From: Cynocephalus volans
Lineage: Eukaryota; Chordata; Mammalia; Dermoptera; Cynocephalidae
Reading direction: 5' to 3'
NCBI RefSeq assembly: GCF_027409185.1
Contig: NC_084463.1
Coordinates: forward strand, 51,268,907 to 51,332,906
DNA length: 64,000 nt
Shown: piece by piece, positions 35,663-47,271 of the stretch
Layout: each line of letters begins with the position of its first letter
Position numbering within the stretch: the stretch's first letter is position 1
The notes under the pieces: model-generated
The model's input: the letters and a program-made list of their open reading frames with translations, nothing else
What the model was told of the DNA's origin: nothing
Database searches by the model: none
Made by a program: the position numbers and the translations under genes

Positions 35663-35678
35663 GAAATATCTGTCAACC

Positions 35679-37429
35679 CAAACACTCATCCCACACCAGT
35701 CTGTGCCTCTGGATGTCAGCTAGGAGGATACCAACAAAGGCTTGTCCAGAGAATGTCTCTTCATAAACCAAAGCTATCTGTATGTTCTCAGTGGACATCT
35801 CTTGAGCTCTCATGGCAGCTTTTGTTGATCTGGAAGTCTAGTCTGGGGTCCATCGGGTGTGCCTTCATTTAAGGCACAGCCACAGAGAAGAGTGCTTGAT
35901 CTCTGCTGTTCTTGGAGGTGGACTGGTGCTGTGTGGGGAGCTGTGGATCTCTGTACGGAAAAAACAAACAAAGATGGAATCTGAGAGTCACAGAGGCAGG
36001 GCTATGAACTTCTGGCTCTCTATGTGGCTATGCGGTAAATGCTGATCGACTGCATGAATGAGCACCACCCAGTCACAGATTGTAGAACCCAGAGCAACTG
36101 AATAAGTAGAACCCTCAGAACCTGGGATCTTATTCTCCAAGCAGGGAGCCATAGATGGAGAGTCTAAGAATGGGAAGAAAATAGAATTTGGGGGTTAAAA
36201 AAACCCAACAGCAACATGGAGTTGTGGAATCCTAGACTCTGGTCATGGACTGTTAGGACTAATTGACCGAAATCCTGCCTCCCTGCTCCGTGGTAACATG
36301 AGGGTGTTGGTCTGCCCAGGCTTTCCTGTCAAAAGAGTTAGTTTGGTCGTGTCTGTGGCTCGCTGGGGCCACTTGTGTTTAAGTGGCCTCCTGCCAGAGT
36401 TCTGCTTCTGGGCCAACACCGCCACCACATGGAGATGCTGGGAGTAACGTGGCGTCAAAGAGACACCTGAGGTTGCCGCTCACCTGGAAGCAGTGGGTGC
36501 AGTAGGTGACATCTTCTCCCAGCCAGTGGGTGAGGAGTGACCTCAGGTGTCCCTTTACTAGTTGAATGTGTTTGATTACTTGGAGATTTAGGAGGCCACA
36601 TCCTTCCCATCCCCCCATCACCCAGGCTCACCGTTCTTGGACTCCCTCAGCACTGGAGACTCTCCCCTTCACTCTGGTTCACCCCCAGCCTCACCTTTGG
36701 TGCCTTCCATCATCTGGAACTGCCCTACCTTGAGGATCCTGAACTCCAGGGATGTGGTGACATCCTCAGAGCCTGAGGCAGAGCCTCGTGTGCAGCTAAC
36801 TGACATGGGAATATGGTCCTTGTGTACAGGTGAGTGGGGGGAGGAAGGTGAAGAGGGAAAGCCATTGAGCTATCCATTTATCCACTGGTGCCATCTCTCT
36901 TGGCTGAGGGAGGCTGAGGTGTCACCTCCCCAACATCTCTAGGTTCGGCTCTGTGGGCCAGTCATGCCCTTCGCAGGTGGGGATTGCTCCTGGAAGCCTG
37001 TGTGAAGTAGAGCCAGGGCAGGGGTGGGCGCAGGCTATCCAGGGTCTGCACTGCCCACTCTTCTTCCATTCTTTCATTTCGGTTCCAAGGAGATGGGATG
37101 TTTTGTTTTTGGCGAGACCATCGGCCCTATCACGGGCCTCCTGCCCTAGCTCCTCCACCTCCCCACACATCCTCCTTTGCTGTCAACAGGCACCCTACTC
37201 TCGTGTTTCATCGAGGGAAATCGAAGCCACCAGCTTCCCGTGTCTCCACCTGCAGATGAGCTTCTATCTCCCCAGTCTCAGAGGCTGAGATTTTCTCACC
37301 TGCTGTCTGCCAGCCCAGTGGGGTCAGAAGATTTGGCAAAGCCTCAGCAACCATGCCCTTTCTCTCCTGAGTCTTCCACCTTCTCTCTATGCCCACAACT
37401 TTGTCTTAGTACCGAAGCTAATAGGCTAT
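35679..37429. other. Single-copy intergenic sequence
   Basis: No gene or recognisable interspersed repeat apart from copy B of the 34-bp word (36553-36586). Confidence 0.5.
36553..36586. repeat. Copy B of the 34-bp word shared with 16449-16482
   Basis: 33 of 34 bases identical to copy A in WNT3A intron 1, same orientation. Here the differing base gives 'tttgattacttgg'. Flanking DNA is unrelated. Confidence 0.85.
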
Positions 37430-38960
37430 TTTAAATGGAATTGTTTCTTTCCATTTCATGAGTTGTTGCTGGTGCTGATTTTGGTACATTGGTCTTGTAT
37501 CCTACAACCTTCCTAAACTCACTCATTAGTTCCAGTAAATGTATTCTTTTTTGTAGAATCAGTGTGATTTTCTACACGGACAATCGTGTCATCAGTGAGT
37601 AAAGACAGGTTTACATCTTCCTTTCAATTATTGTTTTGCCAAATCTTTGTCTTTCATTTCCTTTTCTTGCTTTATTACACTGGCTAGAACTCCAGGACCA
37701 TGTCAAATAAAAGTAGCGAGAGTGGATATCTTTGCTTTACTCAGTATTTAGGGCGCAAACACAGTGTTTCATTTAAGTATGATGTTAGCCATAGGTTTTT
37801 CTTAGATGCCCCTTACCAGGTTGGGAAAGTTCCTTGCTCATCCTAACTTGCTGAGAGTTTTTATCCAAATGTCAGAATTTATCAAATGATTTTTTTTCCT
37901 GCGCCTATTGAGACAGTTCTCTCTCTTCTTTCAGGAATCACTGTTTCTTTCCTATTCTTTGCTGTAGTTTTAGACAGGAGGGCAAATCCATTCCCTATTA
38001 CTTCATCTTAGATGGAAGCAAAAGTCTTGATGTCCAACATTTCAATTTTGGTTCTTCTAGTGGGGGTGAAGTGGTAATTCATTGTGGTTTTAATTTGCAA
38101 TTTTTCTAATGACATTCATATGTGTTCTTCCTTTGCAGCTTTGCAGTATCTGTGTAAGTGTTTTGCACATTGCTTAATTGAAATGATTGCATTTTTAATT
38201 TTTGATTCGTAGGAGTTTTTTTTTTTTTTTTCCTTTGCAGCTGGCCAGTACCGGGGTCAAAACCCTTGACTTTGATGTTATTACCGAGCTCTAATCCACT
38301 GAGCTAACCAGCCAGCCCTCCACGAATGTTCTGAAATACCCTCTCATATTGTGAACCCTTTTCTCTCAACCTGATAACTTGCATTTTTATTTTCTTAACA
38401 AAGTCTTTTGTTGAACAGCAGTTTTTAATTTTGCTATAGTGCATAACTTTTTTTCTTTTATGTGTAGTTTTTGTGTGCTCTCAGAGAAATCTTTGCCTCT
38501 CTTAATGACATGAAAATATTCTTCTAGAAGATATTTTTAGGAGAACTCTAGAATATTTTTTAAAGAAGAATTTATAGTTTTAGCTTTTATGTATAGATCT
38601 ATGATCCATCTTGAATTAATTTTTTTTTGTATGCTTTGAGGTAGGGGTTGATGCTCATTTTCCATATGTTCTTCCAGCAATATTTATTAAAAAGACGTGA
38701 TTTTAGCTGATTTTCCTCAATACCTGGTTGAAACTCAACCGACCTTATAGGTATAGGTCTATTTTTATACTCTCTATTATGTACATCCTGTACCTTGTTT
38801 GTGTAGCTTATATTAAGCCTTCCAACTTGTTCCCTCTCGAGTTGTTTGGGCTGTTTCAGGCCCTTTGCAGTTTCATATAAATTTTAGCATCAAATTGTCA
38901 ATGTTTCCAAAAAAGCCTATTGAAAATGTGTTTGCGAATTTGATTTTTACAATTAACAGG
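37430..38960 (-). mobile_element. Two or more L1 fragments, antisense
   Basis: 37430-37990 reads as antisense ORF2 ('acattggtcttgtatcctacaacc', 'aaataaaagtagcgagagtggatatc'). 38000-38960 begins with the antisense 3' end of another copy ('gaagtggtaattcattgtggttttaatttgcaa') and continues into antisense ORF2. The SINE at 38218-38318 splits it. No intact frame. Confidence 0.8.
38218..38318 (-). mobile_element. tRNA-derived SINE (Ves-like)
   Basis: Poly-T, then 'gtcaaaacccttgactttgatgttat' and 'gagctaaccagccagccct'. Diverged antisense copy inside L1. Confidence 0.88.
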
Positions 38961-38962
38961 CA

Positions 38963-39061
38963 AGGGGCTGGCCGGTTAGGGCACTTGAGAGAGCGTGTGC
39001 TGGTAGCACCAAGGTCGAGGGTTCAGATCCTGGTACTGGCCAGCCACCAGAAAAAAAAATT
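38963..39061 (+). mobile_element. tRNA-derived SINE (Ves-like)
   Basis: 'ggggctggccggttagggca' 5' end, 'tagcaccaaggtcgagggttcagatcc' (intact B box GGTTCAGATCC) and an A tail. Confidence 0.92.
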
Positions 39062-40760
39062 ACATTAAGTTAATATACAGTAAAAATTAACTTTAAGAAA
39101 ACACAGTTCTATGAATTTTAACACATGGATTTAACACATGATGTTACCACCATTGCAATGAAGATACATAAGAGTTTCATCGCCCCCAAAAAACTCCCTC
39201 GGGCTACCCCTTTTTAATCCCATCCTTCCCCTCTCCTAGTGCCTACCAACCACTGATCTGTTCTTTGTGATGATAGTTTTGTCTTCTTGAGAATGTCACA
39301 TAAATAAAATCACAAAGTATGTAACATTTAAAAAATGAGAATCCGGAAGTGGACTTTTTTCTTTCAATGTTTTATTTGGAATATTTTTATTTATTTACTT
39401 TTTTGGGGTGAGGGCGTCTGACTGGCACGGGGATTGAACCCTGGACCTTGGTGTTATCAACACCATGCTCTAACCAACTGAGCTTACCAGCCAGCCCCTT
39501 ATTTAAAATAATTTTAGACTCACAAGCAGTTGCAGACATAGTATAGACAGTTCCCAGGTCCTCTTCACCAAATTTCCCCCAATGATTACTTTTTAAAATT
39601 AAAATTTATTGTGTATATTTATGATGTACAACATGATGTTTTGAGATGCATATAGATGATGAAATGGTTGCTACAGTCAAGCAAATTAATGTATCCATCA
39701 TCTCACATAGGTACTTTTTGTGTGTCTGTGTGTAGTCTCATGAAACTTTACCACACGGATGGCACTACTGCTGCAATCACACAGGACTGTTCTGTCACCG
39801 CAGAGAAACTCCCCTGTGCTACCGGTTTACAGTCACACTGCTCCCCCATCCTTAAACCTGGCAACGGACAAGTCTGTTCTTCACCTGTTCAATTTTGTCA
39901 TTTTGAGAATGTTATATCAATGGAATCCCGTGCATGTAACCTTTCGAGGCCGGCTTCTTTCACGAAGCACACTGCCTTTGAGATTTACCCAGGTGGTCGG
40001 ATTTATCAACAGTTCCTTCCTTGTTATCACTTTTTCCACTGAATGCAGACGCTATGGTTTGCTCGCCCATCTCCTGCTGATGGGGACATTTGGGTTCCTT
40101 CCGGTGTTTGGCAATTGTGAATAGAGCTGCTGCAAACACTTGTGTGCAAGTTTTTGGGTGAACAAATGTTTGCTTTCTCTAGGGTAACTACCTTGAAGTG
40201 AGATTGCTGGGTCTCAAGGTAAGTGTAGGTTTAACATTATGAGAAACAATCAAACTGTGGTACAGTGTCTGTACCATTTTGCATTCCTACCAGCAGTATA
40301 GGAGTTCCAGTTGCTCCACATTCTCGCTAGCAGTGTATATTTCGTGGTCAGTATTTTTTATTTTAGCAGTGATGTAGCTCACTGTGGTTTTTGTTTACAT
40401 TTCCCTAATGGCTGGTGCTGGTGGGCATCTTTTCACGGACCTATTTGCCTTCCATATATACTCTGGGGTGATGTGTCTGTTCAAATCGTCACCCATTAAA
40501 AATCACTTTTATTTAAATATAACTATAGATCCGCAGACGATAGTACATAAAAGTCCTATGTGCCCTTCATTCAGCTTCCTTCAATGGTTATATTTCACAT
40601 AATTACAGCACGATGTCAAGAGCAGGACACTGATGCTGGGATGATGTGTGCATAATTTTTACCATGTCATCACACATGTAGATCCGTGTAGCACTGCCAT
40701 GGTTATGACACAGAACTGTTCCATCACCCCACAACCCCCATTCCTGCTCCTTGCTGTGGT
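39062..40760 (-). mobile_element. L1 3'-end fragments, antisense
   Basis: Antisense L1 3' UTR and ORF2 C-terminal sequence. Markers are 'ccaccattgcaatgaagatac', 'tctgttctttgtgatgat', 'ggacatttgggttccttccggtgtttggcaattgtgaatag' and 'accagcagtataggagttcc'. Similar 3' UTR motifs occur twice (about 39100-39340 and 40500-40740), so more than one copy is present. The SINE at 39400-39497 interrupts it. Confidence 0.65.
39400..39497 (-). mobile_element. tRNA-derived SINE (Ves-like)
   Basis: 'gattgaaccctggaccttggtgttatcaacaccatgctctaaccaactgagctta' is a near-complete antisense copy with a good B box (GGTTCAATCC in sense). Confidence 0.92.
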
Positions 40761-41110
40761 AATCGCTGGTTTTGCTGTGGTTCCTTTGTTGTGGTAGCTG
40801 TTATTTGTTGTTTTTTGGTGTAGTAGTTTCCATTTGTTTTGTTGTTTGTTTTGCTTTTGTTTATTATTGTAGTAGTTTGTTTGTTGTTTGTTGTAGTAGT
40901 TTTTGTTCCCTTATTTGTTGTAGTAGTTTTTTGTTTTGTTGTTTTGTTGTAGTAGTTGTGGTACTTTTTGTTTTTGTGTGTGTTGTAGTAATTGTAGTAG
41001 TTGTTGGTTCATTGTTTGTTGTAGTATTGTTTATTGTTTATTGTAGTAGTTGTAGTAGTTTTTGTTTATTGTTGTTTGCAGTAGTTGTTTGGTCTACTGC
41101 TGTTCATTTT
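40760..41110. repeat. TTGTTG/GTAGTAGTT low-complexity array
   Basis: About 350 bp built from TTTG, TTG and TAGTAGTT words with almost no C on the plus strand. Repeats are irregular, not a fixed period. An open frame across it translates to a Phe/Val/Cys-rich peptide and is an artefact. Confidence 0.9.
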
Positions 41111-42188
41111 ATTTGTTTTGCTGTTATTTGTTCCATTAGTGGTTAGTCCCTGGAATCCATGTCTCCCTCTGGCTCATGTACTCCAGGGCTGATTTTGCAA
41201 GAGGAAGCTGTGCTCGTCCTAACCTGTGATGCGGCAGGGATCTTGGGTCAATTCTACTCAGGCTCCTGCCCTCATCACCCGGCTGGTGCTGCTCCTGCCA
41301 CTTCATGACATCCCAGAGCAGCATGTGGCGGGGGTGTTGCACTCCTGACTCCAGCATGTCCCACTCCCCCCAGCTTCCGCTGCTTCTTCTCAGCCCCCCT
41401 GGCCAGTGCCTCCATTCCCTGACTTCTTCCTGTGGACTGTCTATGGCCTCAGCCCCTGGGCTCTGCCTGCCATTACTCCCTGAAATGCTTTGACAAGCCG
41501 ATGACTGTCTCCCTCAATTCCAGTGTTGATGTCAACTACCAAGGCAACACCTCACACTGAAGGTGCCCCAAGCATGCCTCCCTGAACCTGCTCAACCCTT
41601 AGTCTTCCCATCTCAGCAAACAGCAGTGGGACCTTCCACTCACCTGGACCCAGTCCTGGAGACATCCTGGGCTCTTCTCTTCCTCCCACACCTGCATCGG
41701 TCATTGGGAAGCCATCAGCTCTCCCTTCCGTGCAGCCAGAACCACCCCCTCCACCACCAGCATGCTGGGCTAAGCCATGTGTATCTCTTGCCTGGTCCCT
41801 GCCATAGCTTTCCAGATCTGCTGCTCCCTCCTGGCCCTGTGGCGTCTCTCTGATGCACCTCTACTCCTGGCCCTCTTGCTCACCTTACCCCAAACACACT
41901 GGCCTCTTTGCTGTCCTCCAACATACCCAATACCCTCCCACACAGCTGTGCACGGGCCCCTTCCTCCTCTGCGCAAATGCCACTGTCCCAGTGAGGCTTG
42001 CCCTGACTACTTTAGTTCACAAGTGGCTCCCCTGGTCTCCCAGTACTGCTTCCCTGATTTAAATTTTGTATGGCACTTATTACCACTTGAGTTCTTTCTT
42101 TGTTTCTTTCTTTCTGTCCCTCCCTCCCTCCCTTCCTATCTCTATATGTATATCTTTTATATCTATCTATCTCCTCTATCGACTTATA

Positions 42189-42228
42189 CCTTTTAATTCA
42201 ATTTTCCCATGAACCTTTTGAAATACCC
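42189..42228. mobile_element. Half copy of the palindromic mariner-like MITE
   Basis: 'ttttaattcaattttcccat' followed by 'gaaccttttgaaataccc' is the reverse complement of the left arm of the element at 42505-42583. Confidence 0.6.
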
Positions 42229-42504
42229 TCATAGATAAATGATAGAGTAGGGAGATAGATAAACAGAGAGAGAGATACACACGTACACAAATGACAGGTA
42301 CAGATAAATAGATAGATGATAGGTAGGTACACACGTGTAATATGAATCCATGAACTTGTGAGGTACGCTCATATCTATCTTCCATCATCTACTTATTTAT
42401 CTATCGTCTGTCGATCACCTATCTATATATATCTGTCTGTCATCTATATATCTACATCTATCCAGCTACAATATCTATCTATGAGCATCTATCTATCTAC
42501 CTAA

Positions 42505-42583
42505 AAGGGTACTTCAAAAAGTTTGTGAAAAATAAAATTAAAAGATAATGCAAATCTTTCCACGAACTTTTTGAAGTCCCCTT
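42505..42583. mobile_element. Palindromic mariner-like MITE, complete (79 bp)
   Basis: Arms 'aagggtacttcaaaaagttt' and '...acgaactttttgaagtcccctt' are nearly perfect inverted repeats around 'aattaaaagataatgcaaat'. Inserted in the ATCT array. The same family is at 11152-11225. Confidence 0.8.
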
Positions 42584-42905
42584 GTTACCTACCATCTATT
42601 ATCGATCTACCGATCATCTATGTATCTATCATCTATCTGTATCTGTCTATATCTATCCATCATATATCTATATCTATTTATAATCTCTCTGTCTCATCGA
42701 TGTCTGTCACCCATCCATCCGTCTGTCACCTGTATCTATCCCCCATCTATCTACCTCCCTCCTAACTTGACTTACTATTTGTCTCCCTATAGTATACCAT
42801 AAGTTCCATGATGGCAAACTTTTTGTCTAATTTGCCCACTACTGTATTCTCAGTACCTAGAACACAGCCCTTAGTGTCTGATAAATACTTTTTAATCAAA
42901 TGAGC

Positions 42906-43979
42906 GAATCCATCTGAATCAGCACTGACAAATAACACTCTCGGTGATGGTGGGAATGTTCTGTGTCTGTGCTTCCCATGACAGCCGCCCCAGGCACATG
43001 CAGCCGTCGTGCCCTTGACATATGGCTAATGCGGCTGAGGATCTCAGTGTTGAATTTTCGTTCATTTTAATGAATTTCAAGTTAAAGGTAAGTAGCCTCA
43101 TGTGACCCTCTCCAGCATGTTTAGTAGAGAGCCTGGTACATGAGGAGCCCCTGTCTTCTTCCAGGAGGTGTGCTTTCAGACTCTCCCCTTTCCATAGTCT
43201 GGGCATGTGTGAGCTCACTTGCTTTGGTCAGCGAAGAGCTCACCTGTACGAGGTGAACGTCATGGTGGCCTGGTGGGCTCTGCAGTTAGCAGTTTCCCTT
43301 CACTGTGATGTGCAGGTGCTTCTCTGGACCTGCTCTCCAAAGGGCCTCCCCTCTGGCCCCGTTCTTCTCTTACTTTCCTGGGCAGGACCATGTGGTAGGA
43401 AATCCAGGAATGTCAGCCTCATGTCTTACAGGTGAGTGAACTGAGGCCAAGAGAAGCTATGGGCATGCCTGCAGATGTAGCACATAGTGACCTGGCCTGG
43501 ACTGGATCCCCCTGCCCCTCCGGACCCTCCATCTCACCCTGTCATGCTGCCCACCTCCCTCTGCACATCCCTGGTTGGTTCTGTCTTGATTTTATCTCCA
43601 CTCTCTTCCTCTTGTCCCTCTCTCCTGGGCTTTCTCTCTTCCCCATGGATCCATTCAGGCCCTTTCCAGAGAAGACAGAAAACCACAAGGGGAATCTCTT
43701 CTTGGCTTTGATTGCAGGTGCATGCATGCTCTGGATGTTTTCATCCTACCTGGTCCATCTCCACCTCCTCCCCTCCAGGATGACTATGCATTGGAAAAGC
43801 TGGTCTTTTTTAAGCCTGTAGATAGAGAGAGTGGAAGAAAGGCCTCCAGGGATAGAGTAAGAGAGATGCTGGAGTGTGGTAGGAATCTCATTCTCCAGGG
43901 AGTGTTTGTTGAGCAAGTCCTGGGTTGCTGTTGCCAAGATGGATGCTGCTGTTAACCAAGCAGATGTGGCTTTCCTTTC
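42906..43979. other. Single-copy intergenic sequence with one MIR trace
   Basis: No gene recognised. 43420-43505 ('cttacaggtgagtgaactgaggccaagagaagc') is an antisense MIR core. Confidence 0.5.
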
Positions 43980-43993
43980 CTGAAGGCCTTCTT

Positions 43994-44101
43994 TTCTTTC
44001 TTTCTTTTTTTTATAAAGATGACCGGTAAGGGGATCTTAACACTTGACTTGGTGTTGTCAGCACCACGCTCTCCCAAGTGAGCCATGGGGCCGGCCCTTT
44101 G
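43994..44101 (-). mobile_element. Monomeric SINE derived from the dimer, young
   Basis: Antisense copy combining the dimer's right-monomer 3' part ('gatgaccggtaaggggatcttaacac') with the dimer's 5' start ('gagccatggggccggccc'), so the middle of the dimer is missing. Exact 14-bp target-site duplications ctgaaggccttctt lie at 43980-43993 and 44102-44115. Confidence 0.9.
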
Positions 44102-44115
44102 CTGAAGGCCTTCTT

Positions 44116-44639
44116 ATGATTAATTCCTAAAACTGGGATGGTTAACCCAAAGGTGGCATGCACATTTAGAATTTTGCTAACCTTACTGGCCAGCTGCTAG
44201 AAAACAAACAAAAAAAGAAGGTTTTTTTAGTATCATTAAGCTGACATTTAGAAAGCTCTTTTTGCCTAATTTAGACTCCCATCAACTGCATGAGACTGGC
44301 ATCTGCCCCTCCCTCCCCAACAACTTTCTAATCTTTGAGCAGCCTGATATGTAGTGAGTGCTAGGATCAAGGAGTGAATGAATGCCCAGGGGCTGGGAGG
44401 AGAGCAACTGGGGACTGGGTGGGAATTCAGGTCCCTGTTGAGAGGTGGGTGGATGCCCAGGAAGCAGGGTCTTGGGAGCTTTGATACTCAGAATGCAACC
44501 ATTGCAATCAGTACACTAACTTGACTTATTGCTGCTGCCTAATCCTCCCACCAATTCAAGGTTTACCAGTTGTCCCAGTAATGCCCCAGGGAGAGACAGC
44601 ATCCTGGTCAGAATCATAGATTTCATTTAGTTGTCATGT
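44116..44639. other. Unassigned intergenic sequence
   Basis: I see no gene and no repeat that I can name here. Confidence 0.4.
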
Positions 44640-45426
44640 TTCTTTGGTCTCTTCCCACATAGCTTATTGGCCATTTGTATATTTCTTTTGGAGAAATTCT
44701 TTTCAAATCCTTTCCTAGTTTTTAAATTAAAAATTGTTTAATTTTAACTAATTGGCCATTGTTGTTGCTGAGTTGTAGGAGTTCTTTATATATTCTGGGT
44801 ACTAATCCCTGATCAGATACACAATTTGCAAGTTTTTTTTTTCCATTTTGTGCATTGTCTTTTCACCTTGTTGATAGTGTTCTTTGATGCACAAAAGATT
44901 TTCATTTTGATGAAGTCCAATTGATCTTTTTTCCCTCTTTTTCTACCTGTGCTTTTAGGGTTATATCCAAAAAATTATTGCCACCTCCAATGTCCTGATT
45001 TTCCCCTGTGTTTTCTTCTAAGAGTTTTATAGTTTTAGCTCTTAAATTTAGGTTCTTGACCCTTTTTGAAATAATTTTTTACACGGTGTTAGGTAAGGGT
45101 ACAATGTTATTCTTTTGCATGTGGATATCCAGTTTTCTCCATTGTTGAAGACAATATCTTTTCTCCATTGTGCAGTCTTGCTACCCTTCCTGAAGATCAC
45201 TTGGTCGTATACACGAGGGTTTGTTTCTGGGCTCTCTGTTCAGTTCCATTGTTCTATGTATCTGTCTTTATGAGTGCTACACTGTTTTGATTAATGTAGC
45301 TTTTGAAATTGTTTTCTTAACTTCCTTTTTGGATTGCTCATTGCTAGTGTATAGAATGCAACTGATTTTTGTATGTTGATTGTATGTCCTGCAACTTGAT
45401 TGAATTTGTGTATTAACTGTAACAGC

Positions 45427-45428
<2 letters not shown>

Positions 45429-45462
<34 letters not shown>
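45429..45462. repeat. (GT)n microsatellite in L1
   Basis: About 17 GT units on the plus strand. Confidence 0.95.
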
Positions 45463-45466
<4 letters not shown>

Positions 45467-45633
45467 TTAGAGTTTTTAACATATCAGATTATAATATCTG
45501 TGGACAGAGATAATTTACTTCCACCCCAGTGTGTATGCCTTTAACTTCTGGTTTTTTTTTTCTTTTTTTCCTTTAACCTAATTGCTCTATCCAGAACTTC
45601 TAGTATTGCATTGAATAGAAGCAGCAAAAGTGG

Positions 45634-46541
45634 TGCTGTGGATTGGATGTCCCCCCACCTCCAAACTCGTTGAGGCTTGGTCCCCACTGTGACAGTGTTA
45701 AGAGGGTGGGAAATCCTATTATGGTAATTGAAAGCTGGGGCCTTGAAGAGGTGATTAGATTGCAGGACCGTGCCCACGTAAATGGATGTATCCATTGATG
45801 GTTTTTGGTGGTCACGGGCATGGTTCTGAGGCCTTTAAAAGGAGAAGGCATGAGGAGTTATCTCTCTCTGCCATGTGACACCTGCTTTGCTGTGAAGAGT
45901 CACTACCCATCAACAAGGCCCTCACCAGATGTGTTCCCTGGACTTTGGACTTCCCAGTCTCTGAGACTGTAGACAATAAATATTGTTTCTTTAAAAATTA
46001 CCCAGTGTATTAGTCAGGGTTCTCCAGAGAGACAGAACCAATAGGATATGTTATAAGTATACGAGAGGGAATTTATTAGGGGAATTAGCTCACAAGATTG
46101 TGAAGAAAAGTCCTACAATAGGCCATCTGCAAACTGGATGCCAGTAGCGTGGCTCAATCCAAGTCCAAAGGCCTCAAAACCAGGGCAGCTGATGGTGTCC
46201 TCGGTGTAAGTCCTGGAACCCAAAAGCTGAAGAGTCTCGAGCTCTGATGTCCATGGAGAGGAGAGAAGAGTGTATCCAGCTCCAACAGATCGAGAGAGCT
46301 TCACCTCTTTCCTCTGTCTTTTGCTCTCTGTGGACCCCCAGTGGATTGGATGGTCCACCCACATCGAGGGTGGGTCTTTCCCACCCAGTCCACTCAGACT
46401 CTCATACTAATCTCTGCTGGAAACACCCTCATGGACACACCTAAAAAGATAGCTTTACCAGGTTTCTCAGCATTCCTTCATCTAACCAAGTTGACATCAA
46501 GAATTAATCTTTACACTCAGTTTCTGGTATTTCTGTTTTGT
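45634..46541 (+). mobile_element. MaLR (MLT1/MST-type) LTR, sense, split by another LTR
   Basis: 'tgctgtggattggatgtccc', 'ggtgattagattgcagg', 'gccatgtgacacctgc', 'ggactttggacttcccag' and 'caataaatattgtttctttaaaaattacccag' follow MaLR order. The last bases of the LTR ('tttctggtatttctgtttt') reappear at 46521 after the LTR at 46006-46519. No internal region. Confidence 0.72.
46006..46519 (-). mobile_element. Solitary LTR (TG...CA), antisense, nested in the MaLR LTR
   Basis: Begins 'tgtattagtcagggttctcc' and ends '...ctttacactca'. Read in reverse it contains a polyadenylation signal (AATAAA within 'cctaataaattccc') and ends 'ccctgactaataca'. The same family in the opposite orientation is at 48134-48686. 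No internal viral genes. Family name not assigned. Confidence 0.65.
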
Positions 46542-47271
46542 CTTGTTCCTAGTCTTATCCATCTTTCACTATTGAATAGATGATGTTAGCCATGGGTTTT
46601 TCATATATGGCCTTTATCTAGAAGAACTTCCCTTCTGGTCATAGTTTACTAGGTTGCTTTTTTTTTTTTTTTTTTTTTATTAAAGAACATTTGATTTTGT
46701 CAAATGATTTTTCTTCATCAATTGCAATAATCATGTTTTTTCCCCTCTATTCTGTTAATGTAGTGTATTACATTGATTGTTTTTTGCATGTTGAACTGTT
46801 CTTGTGTTCTGGGAATAAATCCTACTTGGTCAGGTGTATAATTTTAATATGCTGCTGAATTCATTATGCTAGTATTTTGTTGAGGATTTTTTGCGTCAAT
46901 ATTCATAAGGGATATTTGTCTGTAATTTTTTTCCTTGCAGTGTCTTTGTGGGCTCTGATATCGGGGTAATGCTGCCTTTACTGAATGAGTTAGGAAATGT
47001 TCCCTTCTCCTGAGTCTTCTGGAAGAGTTTGAGAAGGATTTGTATTAGTACTTTTTAAGATGTTTGATAGAATTTTCCAGTGAAGCCCTCTGATCCTTGG
47101 CTCTTCTTGGTTTGGAAAATTTTGATTACTGATTTAATCTCCTTACTGGCTATAGGTCTATGCAGATTTTCTATTTCTTCATGAGTCAGCTTTAGCACAT
47201 TGTGTGCTTTGGAAATTTTCATTTAGTTAGGCTATCCAATTCATTGGTGTACAATTGTTCATAGTATTTGC

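Larger units (their letters stand above)
42100..42762. repeat. (ATCT/GATA)n array inside L2
   Basis: CTAT/ATCT/CATC tetranucleotides in several phases, with a short stretch in opposite orientation (GATAGATAAA, 42235-42330). It is interrupted by a partial palindromic element (42189-42228) and a full one (42505-42583). Confidence 0.9.
41390..42905 (+). mobile_element. L2 LINE, 3' part, split by a tetranucleotide array
   Basis: 41390-42090 matches the L2 3' region in sense: 'tctcttgcctggtccctgccatagc', 'cactggcctctttgctgtcc', 'caaatgccactgtcccagtgaggcttgccctgac', 'cttattaccac'. The match resumes at 42764 with 'gactatttgtctccc'-type sequence, 'gttccatgatggcaaac' and 'cagtacctagaacacagccc...gataaatac', the L2 3' end. 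In between lies about 670 bp of ATCT-type repeat. No coding capacity left. Confidence 0.75.

Noticed and set aside
40772-41146. 124-codon hydrophobic open frame
   Set aside because: Translation of the TTG/TAG low-complexity array, not a membrane protein.
42100-42762. CRISPR-like array
   Set aside because: A tetranucleotide array in a mammalian L2 with no regular spacers; CRISPR does not apply to this genome.
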